A stretch of 64,000 bases of DNA from Brooklawnia sp937867175 (GCA_036821905.1 DAISIR010000003.1:147039-211038); one strand, 5' to 3'. Shown: positions 44,384 through 52,919, numbered from the stretch's first letter. Program-made: numbers and translations. Notes: generated by a model from the sequence alone, not told the origin.

Positions 44384-45535
44384 TCAGGACTCGGTCACAA
44401 ACCAGACGTAGACACCGGCCACACCTTCCAACCCGGTGCAGGTGATGCCGCCATTTGCCACGCATTCCAGCCGATAGCTGCGATCGGTGATCGAGCTGTA
44501 CGCCTCGACGATTCGGCTGTCGGTCATCTTGAGATCTACCTGGGTGGCCACTGCCTCGGCCAGCGGGCAGGAGGTCTGCGGACCCGCCCAAACCCCGGGC
44601 AGGCATTCCTTGGCGCCGGGCAGCATCTCCGGAGTTCGCTTGGCCGGCGGGGCGGGCTCTTCGGTCTGCGGCTCGGGCTCGGTGGTGGGTTCAGCCGACG
44701 CGGTGGTGGCAGGTGATGTTGGGGTGGCCTCGCTTGGCCTCGGCGCGAAGAAGAGCTTGTCCAGGTTGAGCAGCAGCGAAACCAGCACCAGCAGCATCAC
44801 CACGGCGCCACCCAGCACCAACAGGAAACTGAACGTCTTCGCAGTGGGCACCACGGAGGCACCGAGCAGGTGATTGACCCGCTCACGCGGGGGGGCCGAG
44901 GTAGCTATCTCGTACCACTCGTGGGCGTCAGCGATGCCGTAGTCGTCCCAGAGATTGAGCTCACCGACCTCTTTCGGTCGGGGTGAGCGTGGCTCCGGTT
45001 GCGGACGGCCCGATTTCGGTTGGGTCGTCTCTTCGGTGGCGGCTGCGGCGACGGACTGGGGCCCGGCGGGACGCGACGGCTCAGGCGTCGGCTGGATGAC
45101 CGGAGCTGGGGGCTCAGGCGTCGGCTGGGTGACCGGAGCTGGGGGCTCAGGCGTCGGCTGGGGGGCAGTGACGACCTGTGCGGCAAGGGGATCCGTCGCC
45201 CGGGTGCGGTTGGCCTCCGTCGCCTTCTCTCCCAGCTCGACCAGCTTGTCTTTCACGCCCGACCACCAACCGGGGCCAACCGAGCCCGTCTGAGTGGCGG
45301 CAGGCTTGCCGTCCGCTGCCGCGGTTTCGGCAGGTGCAGCATCCACGACGGGATGCACCACCGGGCCTGCGGACGTCACGGGGGTGGCCGCAGCAGGTTG
45401 GGCGGGTGCCGACGATGCGGTGAGACGCCGCGGATCGGTGAGGCGCACCGAGCCGGGCAACAACAGGTCTGCTCCGCATTCACCGCAGTTACGGTCATGG
45501 GCTCCGACCGGCGCCCAGCAGCGTGCGCAGAACAT
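44384..45535 (-). CDS. zinc-ribbon, Pro-rich, single-pass membrane protein of unknown function
   Basis: A 383-residue protein. It begins with a zinc ribbon (CARC and CGEC), followed by a long Ala/Pro/Glu-rich region with 11-residue repeats, one membrane helix (about 240-262), a Thr/Glu/Pro linker and a C-terminal extracellular domain with three to four cysteines ending in YVWFVTES. The layout resembles membrane sensors or secretion accessories, but no family was recognised. It is divergent from the next gene, with which it may share a promoter region. Confidence 0.75.
   Translation of the reverse strand: MFCARCWAPVGAHDRNCGECGADLLLPGSVRLTDPRRLTASSAPAQPAAATPVTSAGPVVHPVVDAAPAETAAADGKPAATQTGSVGPGWWSGVKDKLVELGEKATEANRTRATDPLAAQVVTAPQPTPEPPAPVTQPTPEPPAPVIQPTPEPSRPAGPQSVAAAATEETTQPKSGRPQPEPRSPRPKEVGELNLWDDYGIADAHEWYEIATSAPPRERVNHLLGASVVPTAKTFSFLLVLGGAVVMLLVLVSLLLNLDKLFFAPRPSEATPTSPATTASAEPTTEPEPQTEEPAPPAKRTPEMLPGAKECLPGVWAGPQTSCPLAEAVATQVDLKMTDSRIVEAYSSITDRSYRLECVANGGITCTGLEGVAGVYVWFVTES
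45078..45162. repeat. 33-bp in-frame tandem repeat
   Basis: Two full 33-bp units (45078-45110, 45111-45143) and a 19-bp partial third, one base apart in the first two. Each encodes 11 residues of the PTPEPPAPV type in the membrane protein. It is prone to length variation. Confidence 0.85.
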
Positions 45536-45643
45536 CAGCTATCAACCACCCTCGTCGTGCGGGTTAGCGCCCCGCCACCATACTGTTAGGCAGCAATCAC
45601 GCGCAATCGCCACCACCTGCACCGGTCGACGAGGAGGTTCATC

Positions 45644-46651
45644 ATGAGCAAGACCCGTCCGTCGTCCAACGGCGCGTCCAAGGCTACTCGTCCGAGCGGC
45701 TCGGCAGGACTGCGTGATCGGCTCGGCTGGTGGTGGCAGGCTCCGCTCGGGCTGTTGATCTTGAGCATCCTGATCGTCCTGGTCATCTCCATTGCGTTCG
45801 GGGCCACCCGCCCGAACACCGGCAGCCCGCCCGCACCCACCAGCTCTGCGAGCCCCCGGGGCGGCGGCCTACCCACCCCTATCGCCTCGCCGGCGCCACT
45901 GTCGCCGGCTCCCCAACTGGCGGAGTTGGATGCGGAGATCGCGCGGATCGAGCAGAAGTACGGGGTGCTGGTCGGCATCACCCTCAGCCAAGCCGCCCCG
46001 CGGGCTCGCGTGACCCAACAGGCCTGGCATGGCGGGTCACTGAGCAGCGGGCCCGCATTCGGCACCATCGACGTGGCGCTGGGCCTGGCCGTGCTCGGCG
46101 ACAGCAAGCAGCCATCCGACCCGGACTACCTGTTCAACAGGGCACTCGCCGACAACTCCCGCGCGGCGGACGATGCGCTGTGGGCCTTCCTCGGTACTCC
46201 TGAGGAGGCTGCGAAGAAGACCCAGGAAGCGCTGCGCAGCTACGGCGACTGGCGCACCAGCGTCCCGGCCACCTCGACCGCGAACCGCGAGGCCCCCTAC
46301 CTCGACACCGAGTGGACGCTGGAATCGCAAGCCCGAGTGGCCGGTGCAATGCTGTGCGACTACGTGGCTGTGCACCCGGTACTGTCGAAACTGAACGATC
46401 CGGCCGACGACCCCTGGGGTCTGCAGACCATCCCGCTGACGTACGCCAAGGGAGACTGGGGCACCATGGGCAACGGCGACACCCTGGTGCGGCAGTTCGG
46501 GATCATGAGATTGGCCGACTCCACCCAGATCGGCATCGCGATGGCCGTCTCTGGGCAGTTCACCGATCCCGCCGTCGGACAGGGCGCCATCACCGAGCTC
46601 ACCAACGCCACCCGCCGATTGGCCACCGGAATTGCCCCACCGGCCTGCTGA
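45644..46651 (+). CDS. membrane-anchored, probably inactive class A beta-lactamase-like protein
   Basis: A 335-residue protein with a 30-residue cytoplasmic start, one membrane helix (about 34-53), a Pro/Ser-rich linker and an extracellular domain from about 90. The domain shows the landmarks of the serine beta-lactamase fold but with the catalytic SxxK replaced (GTIDVALGLAVL), DNSRAADDALWAFLG at the SDN position and KGDWG at the KTG position. It therefore may bind cell-wall material without hydrolysis. The fold is inferred by eye. GAGGAGG lies 6 nt before ATG. Confidence 0.7.
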   Translation: MSKTRPSSNGASKATRPSGSAGLRDRLGWWWQAPLGLLILSILIVLVISIAFGATRPNTGSPPAPTSSASPRGGGLPTPIASPAPLSPAPQLAELDAEIARIEQKYGVLVGITLSQAAPRARVTQQAWHGGSLSSGPAFGTIDVALGLAVLGDSKQPSDPDYLFNRALADNSRAADDALWAFLGTPEEAAKKTQEALRSYGDWRTSVPATSTANREAPYLDTEWTLESQARVAGAMLCDYVAVHPVLSKLNDPADDPWGLQTIPLTYAKGDWGTMGNGDTLVRQFGIMRLADSTQIGIAMAVSGQFTDPAVGQGAITELTNATRRLATGIAPPAC

Positions 46652-46698
46652 CCGGTGATGCGAGGTCAGGAGCCAGCTGAAACAGGCCCGTAATCGCA

Positions 46699-46736
46699 GA
46701 ACGAGATCACTAACACCGCCGTAACCTGGCCACAAC
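46699..46736 (+). promoter_or_regulatory. GlnR-type binding array upstream of amt
   Basis: Four 5-bp boxes at exact 11-bp spacing: GAACG, CTAAC, GTAAC and ACAAC, each separated by 6 bp. This matches the periodic GTnAC-n6-GAAAC layout of actinobacterial GlnR sites in spacing and in most conserved bases. It would switch amt-glnK on under nitrogen limitation. Confidence 0.6.
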
Positions 46737-46770
46737 GCCCGCGCAACGGCGTCCATGCAGGATTCTTGAC

Positions 46771-48117
46771 ATGACACTGCACGAGATAAACACTGGCGAC
46801 ACCGCCTGGGTGCTGATCAGTGCCGCCCTGGTTCTGTTGATGACCCCGGCGCTGGCCTTCTTCTATGGCGGCATGGTACGCACCAAGAGCGTGCTCAACA
46901 TGATGATGATGTCGTTCGTCACGATCGGCATCGTGGGGGTGCTGTGGGTCACCTACGGCTTCTCGATGGCATTCGGCAACTCAATAGGCGGGCTGCTGGG
47001 CGACCCCACCCAGTTCTTCGGGCTGGCAAACGTGCTGGGCGCCGAGGTGGGTACCGTACCGGCGATCGTCTTCGTCGGCTTCCAGGCCGCCTTCGCGATC
47101 ATCGCGGTAGCCCTGATCTCAGGTGCGGTCGACGCGCGCATGAAGTTCAGTGCCTGGTGCGTCTTTGTCGTGGCCTGGGCGTCCTTGGTCTACTTCCCGG
47201 CTGCCCACTGGGTCTTCGCCTTCGACGGTGCGGTGGCCGAACGGGGTGGCTTCATCGCGAACACCATCAAGGCCTTCGACTTCGCGGGCGGCACCGCGAT
47301 CCACATCAACGCCGGCGCGGCGGCGCTGGCGCTGGCGATCGTGCTGGGGCCGCGGGTCGGCTTCGGCAAGGTGCCGATGCGTCCGCACAACCTCACCTTG
47401 GTGATGCTGGGGGCCGGGTTGCTGTGGTTCGGCTGGTTCGGCTTCAACGCGGGCTCCGCTCTGGGTGCCAACGAACTCGCAGGGCTTGCCTGGGTCAACA
47501 CCTTGGCTGCTCCGGCCGCCGCGATGCTCGCCTGGCTGGTCACCGAACGCCTCCGGGACGGCCATGCCACTTCGTTGGGTGCCGCGTCCGGAGTTGTGGC
47601 GGGGCTGGTGGCGATCACCCCGGCAGCGGCGGTGGTGACCCCGCTCGGCGCGATCGCGATCGGCGCCCTGGCCGGCGTCGGCTGCTCGATGGCGCTGTCG
47701 CTGAAGTACCGGTTCGGCTATGACGATTCGCTCGACGTGGTCGGGGTCCACCTGGTGGGCGGACTGATCGGGACGCTCTCGATCGGACTGTTCGCCGACG
47801 TCTCGCTGACCGGCAGCCCAGACACCGCCGGGCTCCTCGCCGGCGGTGGACTCGCCCAGCTGGGACGCCAAGCGCTCGGCGCCGGTGCGGTGCTGGTCTA
47901 CTCCTTCCTCGTGACTTGGCTCCTCGCGCAACTGCTGAACCGGACGATGGGGCTGCGCATCCCGATGGCCGCAGAAGCCCAAGGCATCGACGTCGGCGAG
48001 CACGCCGAAACCGGGTATGACCTGTCCAAGGCGCAGTACTCCTCCTACAACGTCGGCAAGACCCTGTGGTTGCCAAACGATGCGAGCAAGGACGAGAACA
48101 CGGAGGTACCGGCATGA
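46771..48117 (+). CDS. amt: ammonium transporter
   Basis: A 448-residue Amt channel with eleven membrane helices. Family segments are FFYGGMVRTKSVLNMMMMSF, GFQAAFAIIAVALISGA, GGTAIHINAGAAALALA and GVHLVGGLIGTLSIGLF, carrying the pore histidines. It moves ammonium into the cell and is gated by the PII protein encoded next, whose start overlaps its stop as ATGA. Confidence 0.97.
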   Translation: MTLHEINTGDTAWVLISAALVLLMTPALAFFYGGMVRTKSVLNMMMMSFVTIGIVGVLWVTYGFSMAFGNSIGGLLGDPTQFFGLANVLGAEVGTVPAIVFVGFQAAFAIIAVALISGAVDARMKFSAWCVFVVAWASLVYFPAAHWVFAFDGAVAERGGFIANTIKAFDFAGGTAIHINAGAAALALAIVLGPRVGFGKVPMRPHNLTLVMLGAGLLWFGWFGFNAGSALGANELAGLAWVNTLAAPAAAMLAWLVTERLRDGHATSLGAASGVVAGLVAITPAAAVVTPLGAIAIGALAGVGCSMALSLKYRFGYDDSLDVVGVHLVGGLIGTLSIGLFADVSLTGSPDTAGLLAGGGLAQLGRQALGAGAVLVYSFLVTWLLAQLLNRTMGLRIPMAAEAQGIDVGEHAETGYDLSKAQYSSYNVGKTLWLPNDASKDENTEVPA

Positions 48118-48452
48118 AGCTCATCACCGCAGTACTGCGCGAAGACGCGGTCGACGACGTCCAGATCGCATTGGCCCGGCAAGGCATCAGCGGCATGACG
48201 GTGACCGAGGTGACAGGCTACGCCCACCAACGCGGGCATACCGAGGTCTACCGCGGCGAGGAGTTCACCATCTCGTTCATCACCAAGATCAGGCTCGACA
48301 TCCTCGCCAAGGACGCAGACGCGGAGACCATCGTGCAAACGATCTGCGCCGCGGGCCGCAGCGGCAGCATCGGGGATGGCAAGGTCTGGATCCAGCCGGT
48401 CGATGACGTGGTCCGCATCCGCACCGGGGAGCACGGCGAATCGGCGATCTGA
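48114..48452 (+). CDS. glnK: PII nitrogen regulatory protein lacking the modifiable Tyr51
   Basis: A 112-residue PII protein that senses 2-oxoglutarate and ATP/ADP and gates Amt. The T-loop reads GYAHQRGHTEVYRGEEF: position 46 is Tyr but position 51, which is uridylylated or adenylylated in most homologues, is Phe. The B and C loop glycines (AGRSGSIGDGKVW) are intact. No glnD follows. GGAGG lies 7 nt before ATG 48114. Confidence 0.95.
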   Translation: MKLITAVLREDAVDDVQIALARQGISGMTVTEVTGYAHQRGHTEVYRGEEFTISFITKIRLDILAKDADAETIVQTICAAGRSGSIGDGKVWIQPVDDVVRIRTGEHGESAI

Positions 48453-48508
48453 TCGGCACCCGCCCGCACGTAGCGCGGTCCGTCACCCCGGATTCGGGCT
48501 TCTGAGGA

Positions 48509-48546
48509 ACAGTTGTGGCCAGCGAACACTCGCTGGCCACAACTGT
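48509..48546. terminator. 17-bp perfect hairpin between convergent genes
   Basis: Two 17-base arms, one the reverse complement of the other, around the loop ACAC. It lies 57 bp after glnK. No U-run follows on either strand, so it is a structural barrier or terminator of the non-classical sort common in actinobacteria. Confidence 0.6.
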
Positions 48547-48550
48547 CACT

Positions 48551-48598
48551 GGTGATCTGGCGCGAGCTGAGCTTCAGCCCAGCTCGCGCCAGATCACC
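48551..48598. terminator. 19-bp perfect hairpin covering the end of the amine oxidase gene
   Basis: Two perfectly complementary 19-base arms (48551-48569 and 48580-48598) around a 10-base loop that holds the oxidase stop codon. One arm is the last codons of that gene; the other is its reverse copy outside the gene. Confidence 0.65.
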
Positions 48599-49932
48599 TT
48601 GGCTTCTTCGCGGCCGGAGCGGACCGCGCCCTCCAGGTAGCCGTTGTTCTTACCGACATACTCCGAGCCCGCGAAGTGGATGGCATCTACGGGTTCGGCG
48701 AGCAGTTGCCCGTTGACGCTCCACACGCCGGGCGCGAAGTGGGGCGTGTGGCAGCCACGGGTGTACTTGTCGGCAGCCCAGTCGTAGTCCAGGTAGTCGT
48801 GTGGTTGGCGGACCTCTTCACCGAAGACCGCAGCCAACGAATCGATGAAGGCGAGCTCACGGATGGTGCGGCTGCGCTTGGACATCGAGGCGGCCTCGGC
48901 TCCCTCGAAGAAGCCCATCATGATCCCGGGACCGCTCTGCTCCGAGATGTCGAAGGTGACTCGCACCGACCCCTCGTCCGCACTCATCTGGCCGCTCAAG
49001 CCCTGCTCGCGCCACCAAGGGGTCGGGTAGAGCACAAACGCCTTGATGACGTGGCCGGCAGTATTGCGGTGCAGGACCTCTTCGCGCCAGGAGGGCAGCG
49101 GCGGGTTGTACTCGAGCCGCAGCGCCAGCCAGGGTGGCAACGTCACCAGGACGCGTCGTGCCCGATAGCTACCGGACGAGGTGCCATCGGCCGCCTCGGT
49201 GCACACCGTCACCCCATCGGGACCGTGGTCGATGCGGGTGACGATCTGGCCCAGCTTCACACGGTCGTCGAGCTTGGCGGCCAAATGGTCGACCAACTGA
49301 TGCATGCCTCCCATGACTCGGCGCAACTTGAGCCCACCGCTCACCGCGAACAACGACTCCAGGTCGGTGCCCTGCACGGTCGTCGTCAGCGCCCGCCCCA
49401 ACGAGACATCGCCGGCCATCCCGTCCGAGACGCTGGCCAGCACCGCGGAGAAGTCCTGCTGAGCCGCAGGCGTCCGCAGGTTGGCCTTCACCCAACGGCC
49501 GAGCGGTTGACCGAGCCAGGACGCGTTGGCCGCCGCCCAAGAGCGATCAGACTCGACCCGTTGCGCCAACCGACGGAAGCGCAGCATCCCCTGGCCGAGG
49601 TCGGCCATCTCGAACGGCGTCAACGCGTGGCTGCGGTCGGGGGCAGCACTGCTGCGATAGACCCCGCCCTGCGAGCGGATCAGCAGGGCACCCTCTTGCG
49701 GGCCGATCAGCTCCACTCCGGCAGCCTCGACCAGTTCGTGCATCGAATCGTGGCCGGGGCTGATCCACTGGCCGCCGACCTCGATCATGGTCCCTTCGTG
49801 TTCATAAGTAGCGACGCGCCCACCGATCCGATCGCGTGCCTCAAGGACAACGACGTCCTTGCCCCGACCGCTCAGTTCGACAGCCGCAGCCAAACCCGCG
49901 AATCCTGCTCCGACAACCACGCAATCAAGCAC
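48574..49932 (-). CDS. flavin-containing monoamine oxidase
   Basis: A 452-residue FAD amine oxidase. The dinucleotide-binding start is VVVGAGFAGLAAAVELSGRG with EARDRIGGR, and GGQWIS follows; the C-terminal FAD site is IHFAGSEYVGKNNGYLEGAVRSG. It oxidises primary or polyamine amines to aldehydes, releasing ammonia and peroxide, which fits its position next to ammonium uptake genes. GTG 49932 is decided by a TACATT box 6 nt upstream; a longer open frame upstream is not protein-like. Confidence 0.92.
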   Translation of the reverse strand: MLDCVVVGAGFAGLAAAVELSGRGKDVVVLEARDRIGGRVATYEHEGTMIEVGGQWISPGHDSMHELVEAAGVELIGPQEGALLIRSQGGVYRSSAAPDRSHALTPFEMADLGQGMLRFRRLAQRVESDRSWAAANASWLGQPLGRWVKANLRTPAAQQDFSAVLASVSDGMAGDVSLGRALTTTVQGTDLESLFAVSGGLKLRRVMGGMHQLVDHLAAKLDDRVKLGQIVTRIDHGPDGVTVCTEAADGTSSGSYRARRVLVTLPPWLALRLEYNPPLPSWREEVLHRNTAGHVIKAFVLYPTPWWREQGLSGQMSADEGSVRVTFDISEQSGPGIMMGFFEGAEAASMSKRSRTIRELAFIDSLAAVFGEEVRQPHDYLDYDWAADKYTRGCHTPHFAPGVWSVNGQLLAEPVDAIHFAGSEYVGKNNGYLEGAVRSGREEAKVIWRELG

Positions 49933-49938
49933 TCGCCC

Positions 49939-49944
49939 AATGTA
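49939..49944 (-). promoter_or_regulatory. -10 element of a leaderless amine oxidase promoter
   Basis: TACATT, 6 nt before the GTG at 49932. Confidence 0.6.
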
Positions 49945-49994
49945 GCGAGCGAGGTTGGACGCGCTCACGCCGGGGCCCGGCTTGGCGGCCTGCC

Positions 49995-50174
49995 TCACAC
50001 GGGCCGCCGGATGATCAGCGCCTGCGGCTCGGTGGGGTCTTCGCCAGCGAAGCCGACCGGGGATGCCAGCGGCATCACGGTGAACAACTCGGCGAGGGTT
50101 ATGCCTAGTGAGTCGTCGGTGGCGGCTGGGCCGAAACCTTCGACGACCAGTTCGTCGATTCTCCCGGTGAGCAT
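49995..50174 (-). pseudogene. short frame, possibly the 3' end of a lost gene
   Basis: A 59-codon frame reading like protein (GRIDELVVEGFG, LAELFTVMPLASPVGFAG) with no ribosome binding site or leaderless box before its ATG at 50174. It ends just before the amine oxidase promoter. The integrase remnant lies directly upstream, so it may be a gene whose 5' part was removed. No family was recognised. Confidence 0.3.
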
Positions 50175-50191
50175 CGGGTGACGGGCCCACC

Positions 50192-50329
50192 GTCCTGGGC
50201 GATGCGCTGACCAAACCAAGCACCACCCTGGACGTGTACGCGGACCTCTTCGACGAGGACCTGGACGATGTCGCCGTGAAGCTTGCGACACAGCGATCGA
50301 GGATTCTGGCGGACTCTTCACGGACTTGA
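50192..50329 (+). pseudogene. integrase (tyrosine recombinase) C-terminal remnant
   Basis: The frame reads STTLDVYADLFDEDLDDVAV followed by KLATQRSRI and a stop at 50327-50329. This is the C-terminal end of actinophage-type integrases, which normally includes the catalytic Tyr in TLDVYADLF. Everything before it is missing. It lies 58 bp from tRNA-Thr, the likely original attachment site. Confidence 0.75.
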
Positions 50330-50387
50330 GGAGATGGGCACGGCTAACCAAACTTGATCAAATCCATTTGACTAGCCTGAACAGTGG

Positions 50388-50460
50388 AGCCACCTTGGGG
50401 AATCGAACCCCAGACCTACGCTTTACGAGAGCGTCGCTCTACCGACTGAGCTAAGGTGGC
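50388..50460 (-). tRNA. tRNA-Thr (anticodon CGT)
   Basis: A complete cloverleaf: 7-bp acceptor stem GCCACCT/AGGTGGC, D arm with AGCTCAGTCGGTAGAGC, anticodon loop CTCGTAA, and a T arm with GGTTCGATTCC. The discriminator is T and CCA is encoded next to it (50387-50385). The anticodon CGT reads ACG codons. Confidence 0.97.
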
Positions 50461-50489
50461 GCGTCGACCGACTCCGGTCAACCACGCAA

Positions 50490-50495
50490 ACTATA
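50490..50495 (-). promoter_or_regulatory. -10 element of the tRNA-Thr promoter
   Basis: TATAGT on the minus strand, 30 bp before the tRNA 5' end. No clear -35 was found. The surrounding 190 bp up to the peptidase gene hold nothing else I can identify. Confidence 0.5.
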
Positions 50496-50649
50496 CCGAC
50501 ATCGCGCGTTCGCGCGAAACAGCGCGGACACCCCCGCCGTCACGATCGCATGCCCAGGGGCGACCCAATTCACCGGGCATCTTCCCTAGGCCGGCTTCCC
50601 CTGCGTACCGAGCGTGATGTCGCCGTCCACCGGCCGAGCCTTTCGGCGG

Positions 50650-52284
50650 TCAGCCGTCTGTGCACCGGGTCTGTTCGGGCGGCAAGGCGCCCGTGGTGAA
50701 GTAGTCGATGACTATGGCGTCCATGCAGGCGCTACCGGCCGCGAAGGCACCATGCCCGGGGGCTTCCCGCACCACCAGCACCGCGGATGCCAACTCGGCG
50801 GCCATGATCTCAGCGTTGCGGTACGGGGTGGCCGAGTCGCCGGTGTTCTGGATGACCAGCAGCGGCGGTGCCCCAGCGCCGGTGAAATCGATCTGTGTGG
50901 CCGGTTCGGCCGTCCAAAGCGCACATACCAGGTCGGGGCCGAAGAGCGGGCCGAAGATGGGGGCCATCTCGGAGTCGCGCCCCTGCCAGACCGCGAACGC
51001 GTCCTGGACGCCGTCATCGGTCTCATCAGCACAGCGGATCGCCGGGAACGCATAGGTCAGGTCGCCATAGCTGCCATCGGAGTTCCGGTCGTTGAGCAGG
51101 TCGGCGGCTGCCAGCAGGTAGGTACCATCCCCCGAGGTCATGGTGTGTTGCAGCAGCTCAGCCAGGGACGAGTACATCTCTGCGCCGAAGTAGAAGTACA
51201 GCACCAAACCGCTCACGGCCAGCGACTGGGTCAGCGGCCGGTTCGGGTCGCTGGTGGGCAGCGGAGCGGCGTCCAGCCCTTTGATGAACCCCGTCACCTT
51301 GTCGATCACCGCCTGTTCGGTGGTGCCCAACCGGCATTGCGCCGGGTTCTGCGCGCACCAGGACGCGAAGTTGCGCATGCTGGTGTCGAAGCCCTGAGCT
51401 TGGATGACCTCGGTGCTGGGTGTCAGGTTCACCGCCGAGTCCAGCACCATGCGTCCGACATTCTGCGGGTAGAGCTCGGCGTAGACCGCACCAAGAAATG
51501 TGCCGTAGCTGACCCCGTAGAAGTTCAGTTGCGGCTCGCCGAGCAGGTGGCGCGCGAGGTCGTAGTCGTAGATGGCCTCGATCGTCGAGATGTGGTCGAG
51601 CAGCGGCCCGGAGTTGGCGCGGCACTGGTCGTTGAAGTCCGCCTGCGCCTGCACCAACGCGGCACGCTCGGCCTCGTCGTCGGGTGTGGCGTCCACCTCG
51701 TAGTAGGCGTCGGTCTGCTCCCCGGTGCCGCAAACGACCGGCGTCGACTCACCCGAGCCGCGGGAGTCGAGACCGATGATGTCGAACCCCTCCAGCCCGG
51801 TCGCCTGGAAGTTGGCGACGAAGTCCTGCGCGGAGGCGCCCGGACCGCCCGGATTGATGAAGAGCACTCCTTGGCGTTCCGGCACGGTGGCGGGCTTCAT
51901 TCGCATCGCGATGGTGATGGCCTGCCCGTCAGGATCACGCCAGTCCAGAGGTGCCCGGAACGTGGCGCAGCGCGACTGGTCGCAGTTGCTCCAGCGCAAT
52001 TCCTGGTCCAGGTAGCGGGCGTAGCCGGACCCCTTGGGCGGATCGACGAACCCGGGTGGCGAGACGTCCGGTACTTCGACGGCAGGACGATCGGGTGGCT
52101 GCGGTGCAGAGTAGGTCTGAGCGGGGATGGGCAGGACGAAGGCCACCTCGCCGGACGGGGATTCCGGAGTCTGCCCACCCCGACTGCCGAGCCCAGGGAC
52201 GCAGCCTGCCAGCAGCACCACCAACACGACCGTCAGGCCGAGATGGCGTCGCAGTGGTCGGTTGAGCAGCTCAGGCATGGCCAT
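50650..52284 (-). CDS. lipoprotein alpha/beta hydrolase, tripeptidyl aminopeptidase family
   Basis: A 544-residue secreted peptidase of the TAP/SlpD group. The N-terminal signal ends in a lipobox, LLAGC (24-28). The catalytic Ser lies in GVSYGTFLG, with the oxyanion segment NPGGPGAS; the Asp (NTGDSATPY) and His (PGHGAFAAG) are near the C-terminus. It probably removes N-terminal tripeptides outside the cell. ATG 52284 overlaps the psp1 end by 14 bp and has GGGAGGG 5 nt upstream. Confidence 0.9.
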   Translation of the reverse strand: MAMPELLNRPLRRHLGLTVVLVVLLAGCVPGLGSRGGQTPESPSGEVAFVLPIPAQTYSAPQPPDRPAVEVPDVSPPGFVDPPKGSGYARYLDQELRWSNCDQSRCATFRAPLDWRDPDGQAITIAMRMKPATVPERQGVLFINPGGPGASAQDFVANFQATGLEGFDIIGLDSRGSGESTPVVCGTGEQTDAYYEVDATPDDEAERAALVQAQADFNDQCRANSGPLLDHISTIEAIYDYDLARHLLGEPQLNFYGVSYGTFLGAVYAELYPQNVGRMVLDSAVNLTPSTEVIQAQGFDTSMRNFASWCAQNPAQCRLGTTEQAVIDKVTGFIKGLDAAPLPTSDPNRPLTQSLAVSGLVLYFYFGAEMYSSLAELLQHTMTSGDGTYLLAAADLLNDRNSDGSYGDLTYAFPAIRCADETDDGVQDAFAVWQGRDSEMAPIFGPLFGPDLVCALWTAEPATQIDFTGAGAPPLLVIQNTGDSATPYRNAEIMAAELASAVLVVREAPGHGAFAAGSACMDAIVIDYFTTGALPPEQTRCTDG

Positions 52285-52912
52285 TCGTGCCCTCCCGGGA
52301 GCCGGCGAATCCAAGGCAGCACAGCGGACGTCCGCACGCGCCCATGCCGACGCCGTGCAGTGCGCGGCCGGCTTTCCCGGGGACCGGCTCCAGCGATTGC
52401 AGGCAGGTGGTGCAGCAACTGGGCCGCCCGCACGAGCCGACGTCGGAGACCAGCCGGGCGGCGTCCCGTTCACCGACTTGACGCAGGTCGAGCCGGCACG
52501 CCAGGACGCGTCCGAGGTCCATCAGCAGCCCACGGAAGTCGACACGCTCTGGCGCCGAATAGTAGATGACCGCCAGCGACTGGCCAGGTTCGGGTTGCTG
52601 CTGGTCCACGGCGAGCACCCGCATCGGCAGCTGGTGCTGCTCGATCAACGCCTTGGCCACGGCTTCGATCTCGGCGCGCCGCACGCGTCCGGCGGCCTCG
52701 TTGGCGAGGTCAGCCGGCGAGGCACCTCCCAAGCAGGTCGGGACATCGTCGCCAACCGCAGCCTGCCCCGACCACGCCACGGTCCCCACCACAGGGCCGC
52801 CCTCAGTCGGATACAGGATCTGGTCACCGAATTCAAACCGCTGGTCGGACCTCAAACGCAACAAGTGCAGCGTGCCGTGAGCCTGGAACCGTACTCCCAC
52901 CACCGCCGCCAT
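52271..52912 (-). CDS. PSP1 domain protein (RicT/YaaT-like)
   Basis: A 213-residue PSP1 protein. The C-terminal half holds the family's cysteine-rich site: DVGSCGRPSCC, TTC and GACGRPLCCLGF. In firmicutes the homologue helps control RNA processing and phosphorelays with an Fe-S cluster; the role in actinobacteria is unclear. It is a normal neighbour of holB and tmk. ATG 52912 has a TAGGGT box 7 nt upstream. Confidence 0.93.
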   Translation of the reverse strand: MAAVVGVRFQAHGTLHLLRLRSDQRFEFGDQILYPTEGGPVVGTVAWSGQAAVGDDVPTCLGGASPADLANEAAGRVRRAEIEAVAKALIEQHQLPMRVLAVDQQQPEPGQSLAVIYYSAPERVDFRGLLMDLGRVLACRLDLRQVGERDAARLVSDVGSCGRPSCCTTCLQSLEPVPGKAGRALHGVGMGACGRPLCCLGFAGSREGTNGHA

Positions 52913-52919
52913 GGCCAGT

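Noticed and set aside
45078..45162. Possible CRISPR-like repeats
   Set aside because: The units are adjacent with no spacers, only two and a half copies exist and they are in frame inside a protein.
45586..45594. TTAGGC as a second iron box
   Set aside because: Only one arm is present; no CCTAA partner lies at the right distance.
52284..52473. Longer start of the peptidase at 52473
   Set aside because: It would remove the N-terminal position of the lipobox signal and overlap psp1 by about 200 bp; ATG 52284 has a strong ribosome binding site.
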